NCBI GenBank assembly: GCA_009781495.1
Contig: WQYA01000008.1
Location: forward strand, 1-64,000
Reading direction: 5' to 3'
Origin: Cystobacterineae bacterium
Lineage (GTDB): Bacteria > Myxococcota > Myxococcia > Myxococcales > Myxococcaceae
DNA: 64,000 nt
Shown here: piece after piece, positions 38,711 to 46,449 of the stretch
How the letters are laid out: every line of letters starts with the position of its first letter
How positions within the stretch are numbered: position 1 is the stretch's first letter
Translations under genes and position numbers: made by a program
The notes under the pieces: model-generated
Told to the model about the DNA's origin: nothing
Databases searched by the model: none
The model's input: the letters and a program-made list of their open reading frames with translations, nothing else

Positions 38711-40810
38711 ATGAAAAAATCTGTCATGACTCCTGGGCATGTTGAGAGGCCTTCCAAGAAAAAGGCAGCGGTGGTCTGCGCCTTGCTGTCCATTTGCCTC
38801 GCCTGCCCTGCCAAGGTAGCGCAGCCGACAAACGAAAACTTGAGCGCCTCCAACGAAAGCTTGAATGCCTCCAACGAAAGCTTGAGCGCCTCCAACAAAA
38901 GTTTGAGCGCCTTCGCTTCGGAAGAAGAATTGAATGCCTGGCTGCAAGAAAAAAAGAGCCTCATTGAAAAAACGCTAAGGCGTCAATCCAAGGACATGGA
39001 TGCAAACAAGATGGATGTATCTTCCTCTGCTGCGTCTCAAAATGGAATAGGGGCCGCGCCCAAAGAGTCTGAGCGCTCAGCGCGAGGCAAATCCATTACC
39101 AACAACCAGACGGTGGGCGTGGATGAAGGCGGCATCGTCAAGCTTCACAAAAACCATCTGGTTGTTTTGCGTCGGGGACGTCTTTTCACCGTGCACATTG
39201 GAGACAAGGCCTTGCAGCCCGTCGACATGAAGGACGCTTTCGCACCGGGTTCCAGCGGCCATGCCTGGTATGACGAGATGCTGATTTCCGGCAATACCCT
39301 TGTGGTCATCGGCTATAGCTACAGCAAGGGCGGCACGGAAGTTGTCCTTTTTGACATGGATGACAGCGGGCATTTGAGCTATCGCGCCACCTATGTCCTG
39401 CGCTCCAATGATTATTATTCCTCGCGCAACTATGCCAGCCGCCTAATCGGCAATACCCTCATCTTCTATACCCCGCTGTATCTCAATTTTTATGGTAACC
39501 CGCTGGACAATTTTCCTGCCGCCTTCCGATGGCAAAAGAATGAAGCCCCCTCCTTCAAGCCAATTGCGCCCGCGACACGAATTTATCGCACGACGGATGA
39601 GCTCAACCCGGCCCTAGAGGGCATCGCCCTGCACACCGTTACAACCTGCGAAATTGCCGCAGACAAACTGGAGTGCTCGGCCTTGGCGGTGTTGGGCCCG
39701 CCCGGTCGCGAATTTTATGTCGCCAAGGATGCGGTATATGTCTGGATTGCACCCTTTCATCCTTATTATGAAGGACCTGCCCAACCGACGCGCGTCTCCT
39801 CTTCCGTCTTCCGTCTGCCTTTGAATGCGCAGGAAGCTCCCACGGCTTTGAAAACTTATGGCAGCCCCGTCGATCAGTTTTCCTTTTTGGAAAGCGCGGA
39901 CGGCTACCTCCATGTGCTGCTCCGCGCCGAAGGCCCTGCCCCCTCCATGTGGGCCTCTGAGAAAGGCAGTCATGAGTTCGCCCTGCTGCGGACCCCCTTG
40001 AGTCATTTTGGCGACGGCTCCACCTCCGCGCTGCCCGAGCACTACCATCCGCTGCCTGCACCTAAAGGTGCATATAGCTTTCAAAACCGCTATGTCGGCG
40101 ATTATCTCGTCTATGGCGCGGGGGAAACCTGGATGCCGACAAAAGAAAAGACGCCCGGCCTGGCCTATCTCCTGAAATGGGACAACCCTCAGCAGGTTGA
40201 AAGCATCCACCTGCCACACCGTGTGGACCGTATTGAAGCTTTGGGGAAAGCGCCGCTGCTGGTGGGCGGAAATGCGGGCCATTTGTATTTCAGCGTTCTT
40301 GACTTCCAACCCCCAAACCCCTCCCCTAACCCAACACCTCCCCCTGCCGATGAAGCGTCGGCATTGAAACAAATGGCGCGCATTGCCGACACCTTCAAAC
40401 TCAGCAATGCCGCGCAAGGCGAAACCCGCAGCCATGGTTTTTTCTATAAACCCGATGCGGAGGATGACGAGAGTGGCTTGCTGGGATTGCCCTATGCGCG
40501 CAGCGGCCGCCCTGGATGGAAACAGTTGAAGGAAACTTCCAACGGCATTCTTTTCCTGAGAAACCATCATTTGCGCTTTTCTGAAGCGGGCGCGTTGACG
40601 GCTTCTCTCAAAGCTCAAAATAAAAACGACCAATGCAAGGCTTCCTGCACGGACTGGTATGGCAACTCGCGTCCGCTTTTTATTGAGGAGCGGATTTTCG
40701 CGCTGATGGGTTATGAGCTTGTTGAAGGGGAAATGGTGAACAGCCGTTTGAAAGAAACCCGCCGCATCCACTTTTTCCAAAATATGGAGCGTAAAGAGAT
40801 AAAACCATAG
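38711..40810 (+). CDS. Beta-propeller-domain lipoprotein with N-terminal heptad repeats
   Basis: 699 residues. The signal peptide ends in the lipobox CLAC (Cys32), so it is probably a lipoprotein. Residues 41-68 are four 7-residue repeats of the type NESLxAS. From about 130 the entry motif NNQTVGVDEGGIVKLHKN and following blade-like strands match the family of secreted proteins with a C-terminal beta-propeller. A Pro-rich linker (FQPPNPSPNPTPPP) at about 535-548 precedes a final region with a CKASC pair. Function unknown. No typical ribosome site precedes the ATG (AAAAAGCAGAATGGTTT). Confidence 0.8.
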   Translation: MKKSVMTPGHVERPSKKKAAVVCALLSICLACPAKVAQPTNENLSASNESLNASNESLSASNKSLSAFASEEELNAWLQEKKSLIEKTLRRQSKDMDANKMDVSSSAASQNGIGAAPKESERSARGKSITNNQTVGVDEGGIVKLHKNHLVVLRRGRLFTVHIGDKALQPVDMKDAFAPGSSGHAWYDEMLISGNTLVVIGYSYSKGGTEVVLFDMDDSGHLSYRATYVLRSNDYYSSRNYASRLIGNTLIFYTPLYLNFYGNPLDNFPAAFRWQKNEAPSFKPIAPATRIYRTTDELNPALEGIALHTVTTCEIAADKLECSALAVLGPPGREFYVAKDAVYVWIAPFHPYYEGPAQPTRVSSSVFRLPLNAQEAPTALKTYGSPVDQFSFLESADGYLHVLLRAEGPAPSMWASEKGSHEFALLRTPLSHFGDGSTSALPEHYHPLPAPKGAYSFQNRYVGDYLVYGAGETWMPTKEKTPGLAYLLKWDNPQQVESIHLPHRVDRIEALGKAPLLVGGNAGHLYFSVLDFQPPNPSPNPTPPPADEASALKQMARIADTFKLSNAAQGETRSHGFFYKPDAEDDESGLLGLPYARSGRPGWKQLKETSNGILFLRNHHLRFSEAGALTASLKAQNKNDQCKASCTDWYGNSRPLFIEERIFALMGYELVEGEMVNSRLKETRRIHFFQNMERKEIKP
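38831..38914 (+). repeat. Four 21-bp in-frame tandem repeats
   Basis: Four 21-bp units beginning AACGAAAACTTGAGCGCC, AACGAAAGCTTGAATGCC, AACGAAAGCTTGAGCGCC and AACAAAAGTTTGAGCGCC encode the heptads of the beta-propeller lipoprotein. Units differ at one to four bases, so copy number could vary by slippage without breaking the frame. Confidence 0.85.
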
Positions 40811-40935
40811 GGGGGCCTTCATCCATCCTGTCCAGACTTGAGAGATGGTGGACATATGTTCGGGAAGAGGGTGAACACTATAAGCGGCATTTTTCTCAAT
40901 AGAGAGACAAGCTGCCGTGGGAAACGAGCTCTGCA

Positions 40936-41207
40936 ATGGAGATAAAGAGAGAATGGATGCATTTCGCTTCAGCTCCTGAGGCGAACATACGCGCGTTGTG
41001 CCAACGTTATGGAGTGTCGCCGACAACGGATTATACGTGGCTTGCCCGCTATTTGAGTGAAGGCGAGGCAGGGCTTGAGGAGTGCTCCCGCCGCCCAAGG
41101 CACTCGCCGTGGCGGATAAAAACCTCCACGGAGAAGTGCATCGTGGAAGCGACGCAGAAGTGGCCATTTGGGGGGCAAGGAAACTCAAAGTATGCCTGTT
41201 GCTTCAA
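40936..41207 (+). pseudogene. N-terminal fragment of IS481 transposase
   Basis: The helix-turn-helix portion is clear: LCQRYGVSPTTDYTWLARYL then GEAGLEECSRRPRHSP, the usual IS481 start. A frameshift follows, since the next conserved piece (IWGARKLKVCLL, about 41166-41201) is in another frame. Homology ends at about 41207, where a CRISPR repeat begins. It cannot encode an active enzyme. Confidence 0.8.
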
Positions 41208-41351
41208 GTGTTCCCTGCCCTACGCGGGGGTGCTCCCATTCCAAGGGTCGGTCAGTCGATGGGTGCAGTCTGTTCCCCGCCCACACGGGGGTGCTCCCAA
41301 TCAAATGCCCTTTGCGAGGGCGACATGAGGCTGTTCCCCGCCCACGCGGGG
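41208..41351 (+). CRISPR. Orphan CRISPR fragment inside the IS481 remnant (inverted)
   Basis: Three repeat copies at 41208-41236 (one extra C and two changes), 41270-41297 and 41331-41351 (truncated after 21 nt) flank two 33-nt spacers, 41237-41269 and 41298-41330. On the plus strand the repeats read CTGTTCCCCGCC first, the opposite orientation to the main array. Repeat length, spacer length and sequence identify the same type I-E system. The repeats have the CCCAC variant also found in the oldest repeats of the main array. There is no leader. Confidence 0.85.
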
Positions 41352-41739
41352 CAAACTGGAGCGTTTGCATACCATGCTGAAATGCGAGTTGCTGCAGGGC
41401 CGCCGCTTTGCCAACCTTGGGCACGCTGCCCGCGCTTTCGAGGCTTGGCGCTACTGCTACAACCAGGAGCGCTCGTACGAGGTGCTGGGAGGGCAGGTGC
41501 CGCCAACGCGCTACCGCCCCTCCAACCGGAGTTATAGCCCTAACCCTCCGCCGCCGGAGTACGACGCTTCCATGCGCGTACGAAAGGTAGAAAAATCAGG
41601 ACGGCTCAGCTTCAAAAACAACTCGCTGCGAGTCGGCAAAGCATTCACTGGGGAATTTTTGGGGATTCGGGAGGAGGTGAAGGCTGGGGTTTATTCACTC
41701 TGGTGGTTTACAGTACCCAAGTGGGCCTCATTGACTTAA
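41352..41739 (+). pseudogene. C-terminal fragment of IS481 transposase
   Basis: After the truncated repeat the frame resumes with LERLHTMLKCELLQGRRF, AFEAWRYCYNQERSYEVLGG, PPTRYRPSNRSYSP and LSFKNNSLRVGKAFTGE, the typical IS481 integrase-core end and C-terminal domain. The final conserved segment (TQVGLIDL) lies in another frame, so a second frameshift exists near 41700. Pseudogene. Confidence 0.8.
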
Positions 41740-41850
41740 AATGCCCCTCCTTCTACCTCAGAAAGCCCTCTTGAAATCCGTCCACCATGTCTCCGAACAT
41801 GTGTCCACTATGTGTCTGGCCTGGACAGACTCAAGAGGCGAGCTGGGGCA

Positions 41851-43098
41851 GAAGCACCCCCGCGTGGGCGGGGAACAGAGGAAGGGAGCTTCGAAGACAA
41901 GCGGGGACGGAGGAGCACCCCCGCGTGGGCGGGGAACAGGGGAAGGAGATTCCAGCAGAGTTGAATAGCGAAGGAGCACCCCCGCGTAGGCGGGGAACAG
42001 GATGGTTCAAAATCCACGGAAACAACGTCAATAGGAGCACCCCCGCGTAGGCGGGGAACAGCTCTGAAACCATGCGGCAAAGCTGCATAAGCTAGGAGCA
42101 CCCCCGCGTAGGCGGGGAACAGGTAGACGGCTTGTCTCCATCCCGCCGAATAGCAGGAGCACCCCCGCGTAGGCGGGGAACAGTGCTCGAAAAAAATGGC
42201 ATCAAGGTCATATCTAGGAGCACCCCCGCGTAGGCGGGGAACAGCAAAACAAAAGTGGGCAGAGTTTGAAAAGCTCAGGAGCACCCCCGCGTAGGCGGGG
42301 AACAGCCTTGGCGCGCGGCTCATTGAGTTGAATTTTTGGGAGCACCCCCGCGTAGGCGGGGAACAGTTCCATTGTTTTTCTCCTCACGCTTGAGGCGGGG
42401 GAGCACCCCCGCGTAGGCGGGGAACAGATTGGAGGAAAGATGAAAATGGAATTTAAATTAGGAGCACCCCCGCGTAGGCGGGGAACAGTCGAAGAAAGTC
42501 TCAGGAAATCTCCAGAGCAAAGGAGCACCCCCGCGTAGGCGGGGAACAGATTCCCGCGGAGAAAATTTTTGGAGAAGTGTGAGGAGCACCCCCGCGTAGG
42601 CGGGGAACAGAATTTCCCCTCACAACAGACGGCGTGAGAAATAGGAGCACCCCCGCGTAGGCGGGGAACAGGTCCTTCTAGGCGCTCCTTCTCTGCTGTG
42701 TTGAGGAGCACCCCCGCGTAGGCGGGGAACAGCAACCATGTTGGCGGCAATTTTTCGCACAGCAGGGAGCACCCCCGCGTAGGCGGGGAACAGCAATGCA
42801 TTGCTTGTCGTCGCCTTCTCCGCTGAGGAGCACCCCCGCGTAGGCGGGGAACAGCGTCCCATCATTTGCAAGTTTGTGTCGAGGGTAGGAGCACCCCCGC
42901 GTAGGCGGGGAACAGGTCGACTCCCAGACGCGGAGGACAGAAGCATCGGGAGCACCCCCGCGTAGGCGGGGAACAGCTTCGATAGGGGCTGGATATTTTT
43001 TAAGGCAGAGGAGCACCCCCGCGTAGGCGGGGAACAGGCGCCCGCCTTTTCCGAGAAGACCCCCGCCGAGGGAGCACCCCCGCGTAGGCGGGGAACAG
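41851..43098 (-). CRISPR. Type I-E CRISPR array, 21 repeats and 20 spacers
   Basis: Twenty-one 28-nt repeats start every 61 bp from 41851 to 43071, with 20 spacers of exactly 33 nt. On the plus strand each begins GGAGCACCCCCGCGT and ends GGCGGGGAACAG; the crRNA strand is minus (CTGTTCCCCGCC..), with a short GC hairpin as usual for I-E. The two repeats at 41851 and 41912 have GTGGGC instead of GTAGGC, and the first also has a G to A change, marking the low-coordinate end as distal and old. New spacers would enter at 43098, next to cas2. The base after each repeat in crRNA sense is always T or C. Confidence 0.98.
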
Positions 43099-43149
43099 AC
43101 TTCTTTTCTCTCGCAAATCCTCAACTTTTTCTAGGTCACTCCACCATTT
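43099..43149 (-). promoter_or_regulatory. CRISPR leader (short)
   Basis: Only 51 bp separates the cas2 stop from the first repeat. It is purine-rich on the crRNA strand (GTTGAGGATTTGCGAGAG, then AAAAGAAGT before the repeat). Any longer leader or promoter must extend into the 3' end of the cas2 fusion gene. Confidence 0.5.
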
Positions 43150-44085
43150 TCATTCACTTTCATCGGTTTCTCCCCTCTCTTCCTCATGAATATCCCCCCT
43201 GCTTCTGCTGCGCAGCTTCTCATACAACGCCTTCGTCGCCTTGCAATCCCCTAGCACCCTATGCGCACCCACCCGTTCTATACCAAAATATTTGAGCAGC
43301 GTTCCCAGCTTGTAGTCCGACGGGGCATCCAAAAGTTTACGCGCCATACGCAAAGTGTCTATGCATGCATGGACGGGCATGGAGAGCGCACACCTTTCAT
43401 AAGCCACGCGCAGAAACCCCATATCAAAAGCAATGTTGTGCGAAACCATAGGCCATCCCTCGACGAATGCGTGAAATTCATGCATCACTTCATCCAATGC
43501 GCGACCCTCCTTCACGAGAGTTTCGTTGGTTATGCCGGTGAGTTCCTCTATGTGCGGCGGCACGGTGCCTTGGATACGTATGAGTGCTTGAAAAACTTCT
43601 CTACACTCGTCTTCAACCACCTTTATCGCCCCTATCTCCATTATCTCATCCGTGTCTGGTGAAAAACCAGTGGTCTCAACATCCACAACAACATAGGTGT
43701 CCACAAGCGCCGGAGCACGCTTTTTCACAGCAGCAACACGCTTTGCTAAAAGGCGCTTTTTCACCTTGGAAAAACCCGGTTTGAGTTGAGTCGCACTGGC
43801 GTGTGCTTTGCCAGGGTGCGGCCGCAGCATTAACTTCAGGCCGTCAAAGTCGATGGGCTCCCATGTCGCGCCCCAAACGCGAAAGTCAAAACCCTGCTCG
43901 TTCTTGTCCGGGTATACCATGACGGCTCGCCCGTTGGTCGCGGTTTTGATGACGCGCTCCCAAATCTTCTCGCGCACACGAGCGGATTGTTTGCCCACAT
44001 AAATATTTGTATCCACTTCAAACAGCCAGCGCGTCAAATCACCACGCAAGGCATGGGGACAGTTGGTCAACGTGAGCACAATCAT
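43150..44085 (-). CDS. cas2: Cas2 fused to a DEDDh (DnaQ-like) exonuclease
   Basis: Residues 1-95 are type I-E Cas2 (MIVLTLTNCPHALRGDLTRW, then VDTNIYVGKQSARVREKIWE), the structural core of the Cas1-Cas2 integrase. Residues 130-290 are a DnaQ exonuclease with a full active site: Asp135 and Glu137 (VVVDVETTGF), Asp221 (SHNIAFDMGFL), His275 and Asp280 (AHRVLGDCKA). Such fusions are known in a minority of I-E systems, where the nuclease trims prespacers. ATGA overlap with cas1. The acidic tail has no known role. Confidence 0.95.
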   Translation of the reverse strand: MIVLTLTNCPHALRGDLTRWLFEVDTNIYVGKQSARVREKIWERVIKTATNGRAVMVYPDKNEQGFDFRVWGATWEPIDFDGLKLMLRPHPGKAHASATQLKPGFSKVKKRLLAKRVAAVKKRAPALVDTYVVVDVETTGFSPDTDEIMEIGAIKVVEDECREVFQALIRIQGTVPPHIEELTGITNETLVKEGRALDEVMHEFHAFVEGWPMVSHNIAFDMGFLRVAYERCALSMPVHACIDTLRMARKLLDAPSDYKLGTLLKYFGIERVGAHRVLGDCKATKALYEKLRSRSRGDIHEEERGETDESE

Positions 44086-45116
44086 GTCTCCTCCACCTCT
44101 TCCTCCTCGCTACCCTCCGCTGATTCAAAAAATAATCTGCCATAACCCTCTCCCGCTTCTTCCTCCACCTCCTCGTCACGCGGGGCATAGGAAACACCGC
44201 TTTTGAGTTCGCCGAGTTTGTTGTCCCATAGATGTACAATACTAGCTGCAAAATCCTCTGAATCGGCTCCGTCCGTGCCCAAAAGCAGGCGACGAATATC
44301 CATTGTGCACCGCTCAAGCATATGGCCGTCAGAAATCAAATCTCGCACAGAGCGACGTGTATCCGCACCAATATCCTCGCGGGGCTTTGAGGCCATTTCA
44401 AAAGCCACGGGGATGATGAGCTCAGCCTTATAGAGGTCGGCAATGTCATAGACAAAAGAACGCTCATGTCCCGTATGAATAAAGCCCAGGCCGGGCGATA
44501 ACCCCAGCGCGACAATGACACTGTGGCATAGGCCATAGAGACAGGCGTTGCCGGCTGAAATCGCTTTGTTTATCTCTGTTCCCGACGCATAGTCGTCCGC
44601 CTCATATTCTCTGCCGGACCACGGCACACCCCATCGTTTGGAATAATGACGGTAGACACCACGCACACGTGCACCTTCCCTTCCGCGCAACTGCTGCATC
44701 GTAAGCTCGGACACGTCTTCGTCGGGGAAACGCATTTTATACATTTCGCGAGCCACCGCAAGGCGGCCGCGTGTGTTGGATACCAGCTCGGCCTGGCGTA
44801 TCAGAAGCGTCGCCGAATGCGTCAATGGCTTGCCATGGGCATAATAGCGTACGCCATGTTCCCCTACCCATACAATGGAGGCCCCGCTGTCGCCAATCAA
44901 CTCCATCGCCCGATGAGATATCTCCGTCCCCGGCCCAAGGAGCAACACCCCTATCTGCGCCGCCGGTACATGCACTGTGCCACGTACATCCGTTATGGTA
45001 ACAGCACCGTCCTGACGGTTTATTTTGCAGCGCTCTAGGTATAGGAAAGACAGCCTGTCGCGCATGACAGGCAAAGCGTGAAGCCCGGGCTTTTCAATGC
45101 CGGGCTTGTCGCTCAA
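44082..45116 (-). CDS. cas1: CRISPR-associated integrase Cas1 (type I-E)
   Basis: Metal-dependent integrase inserting new spacers. Active-site Glu147 (RGREGARVRGVYR), His214 (GFIHTGHERS) and Asp227 (VYDIADLYK) match the E. coli positions. The acidic C-terminus (EEVEEEAGEGYG, then EEEEVEE) is an extension. The start is probably the TTG at 45116, overlapping cas6e as TTGA, because residues before the ATG at 45065 align with the family N-terminus. Confidence 0.95.
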   Translation of the reverse strand: MSDKPGIEKPGLHALPVMRDRLSFLYLERCKINRQDGAVTITDVRGTVHVPAAQIGVLLLGPGTEISHRAMELIGDSGASIVWVGEHGVRYYAHGKPLTHSATLLIRQAELVSNTRGRLAVAREMYKMRFPDEDVSELTMQQLRGREGARVRGVYRHYSKRWGVPWSGREYEADDYASGTEINKAISAGNACLYGLCHSVIVALGLSPGLGFIHTGHERSFVYDIADLYKAELIIPVAFEMASKPREDIGADTRRSVRDLISDGHMLERCTMDIRRLLLGTDGADSEDFAASIVHLWDNKLGELKSGVSYAPRDEEVEEEAGEGYGRLFFESAEGSEEEEVEET

Positions 45117-45712
45117 ACCTGCGTCCTCGCAATGGTGAGCAAGCCACAGCCATATGCCTTGCCGCGTCCAATGCCTTTCATAAGAGCCACACGAAACTTT
45201 TCAGCGTTGTCAACGGCAAGAAGGCCTTCAAAGGTGACAGCACGAATTCGAACAGCATCGAAAACCTTCCACGTGTCACCGGCAACAGAACAACCTTTAA
45301 CATCAAATCCGTGCTCGGCACTTTTCCTGTCAAGCCATTCAAGCTGTTCTGTTACCGAGCGCAAAGCATAAATTTTGCCGCGCTTACCGTTGCGGTTCTG
45401 CTTTTTGTGTTCAACCGGATTCGCGCACAGGCGGAAATTCCAAGTTTGGCCCTGATCAATTCGCCCAAGGAAGGGTTTGTAGTCGAGGGTTTTGTTCCTT
45501 GCATCCAAGACACCTATCTCTCTAACAATCCGCTGCAATTCCGGGGCATTTGGACTCACAATGAGAAGCTCTTTGCTGTTTTCCAAGTCATCAACGCGCC
45601 AGAGGTTTTCGTTGGTTTCTCTGTTGCGTTCGCCGGGGAAGGCGGCAGAGAGGATGCCGTGGATGATGTTGGGCGGCGGCACACGCTTGAGCACAACGCG
45701 CGTCATGTACAT
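45113..45712 (-). CDS. cas6e: crRNA-processing endoribonuclease Cas6e
   Basis: Cleaves the repeat hairpin to make crRNA and stays in Cascade. RAMP fold with a His in the N-terminal helix (PPPNIIHGILSAAFPG) and the glycine-rich C-terminal loop GIGRGKAYGCGLLTI typical of CasE. 199 residues. The ATG at 45712 has GGAGG at 7 nt and overlaps cas5e by 10 nt; the ATG at 45706 makes an ATGA overlap and is also possible. Confidence 0.93.
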   Translation of the reverse strand: MYMTRVVLKRVPPPNIIHGILSAAFPGERNRETNENLWRVDDLENSKELLIVSPNAPELQRIVREIGVLDARNKTLDYKPFLGRIDQGQTWNFRLCANPVEHKKQNRNGKRGKIYALRSVTEQLEWLDRKSAEHGFDVKGCSVAGDTWKVFDAVRIRAVTFEGLLAVDNAEKFRVALMKGIGRGKAYGCGLLTIARTQV

Positions 45713-46449
45713 GGCAGCACCTCCAATTCTTCCAGAGGGTCGTGCTCCCCAATGTCCTGTTCCTTGACAAGATGGGGCAAAGGGAATTCGCAGACGCGAC
45801 GAAAATGATATTTCTTGTGCTCAGGGTTAAAACTGAGGGGAAAGTCGCGCAAAAGATAGCTGTCTTTTTCGGTGTCCTTGTCGGCATCCATAACGATGCG
45901 CAGCTTGTCCTCTTTAAATTTGCTTCGGCGCAGACTGGCAATCAACGGCCATTTTTTCAGCGCTTCTTTGAGGCCATCTTCCACAACCCCCAAAGACACT
46001 CGCCCCTCCGGAGGACAACTCCTCCTCCCGAGATAGAGCGGAAACATCGGCGTACGAATAGCCACGTCTATCTCGTCCAGAAAACCCTTCTCGCCCTCCA
46101 ACCCAACAAGAAATGCCGCGTCGGAAAGATAATAGCGTATGGTCAGATAAGAGCTGCTTGCCTTCTCTCGGTTAATTCGGCTTCTGTCAAAGGAATCCCA
46201 GAACATCTCTTTGTGAGCCATGTGAAAATCTTTGAGCAACCTGCCCGGCTCATCTATGCGCACGCCGAATTTCAAATGAGCAAGTTTTTCAATTCTCTCT
46301 TCCTCATCTCGTCTGACACCCAACGCAGCAGCGCACAGCCCTATCACCCCGGACTTTGACGGCGAGCGTCCAGTGATTCGCCGGTCAAACTTGGAGTCCA
46401 CGCCCCATGATTGCAGAGGAGCAGCCAGTCGCAACAGAAGCGTACTCAT
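45703..46449 (-). CDS. cas5: Cascade subunit Cas5e (CasD)
   Basis: Caps the 5' handle of the crRNA in Cascade. Cas5 N-terminus MSTLLLRLAAPLQSWGV, then RRITGRSPSKSGVIGLCAAALG and the SSSYLTIRYYLSDAAFLVGL core. The frame extends upstream into cas7e, but ATG 46449 forms an ATGA overlap with the cas7e stop and begins at the family motif, giving 248 residues. Confidence 0.95.
   Translation of the reverse strand: MSTLLLRLAAPLQSWGVDSKFDRRITGRSPSKSGVIGLCAAALGVRRDEEERIEKLAHLKFGVRIDEPGRLLKDFHMAHKEMFWDSFDRSRINREKASSSYLTIRYYLSDAAFLVGLEGEKGFLDEIDVAIRTPMFPLYLGRRSCPPEGRVSLGVVEDGLKEALKKWPLIASLRRSKFKEDKLRIVMDADKDTEKDSYLLRDFPLSFNPEHKKYHFRRVCEFPLPHLVKEQDIGEHDPLEELEVLPCT

Larger units (their letters stand above)
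40829..41827 (+). mobile_element. IS481-family insertion sequence remnant with CRISPR insert
   Basis: The left end TGTCCAGACTTGAGAG and the reverse complement of the right end TGTCCAGGCCAGACAC share TGTCCAG, and about 20 bp further in both carry GTGGACA followed by ATGTTCGG, giving imperfect terminal inverted repeats. Between them lie the N-terminal and C-terminal parts of an IS481-type transposase, with the middle (roughly 180 codons) absent and replaced by 144 bp of CRISPR repeat-spacer DNA. The 999-bp span is shorter than the usual 1.1-1.4 kb. No target duplication was seen. The right end is only 23 bp from the main CRISPR array. Confidence 0.8.

Noticed and set aside
39614-41188. 524-codon minus-strand open frame antisense to the beta-propeller lipoprotein and into the IS remnant
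   Set aside because: No family motif or ribosome site, and it spans a gene end and an IS boundary, which a real gene would not.
41808-43124. Minus-strand open frames with repeated CSPPTRGCS- and VPRLRGGAP-like peptides
   Set aside because: These are translations of the CRISPR repeats; the 61-bp unit keeps shifting frame, so apparent repeat proteins are artefacts.
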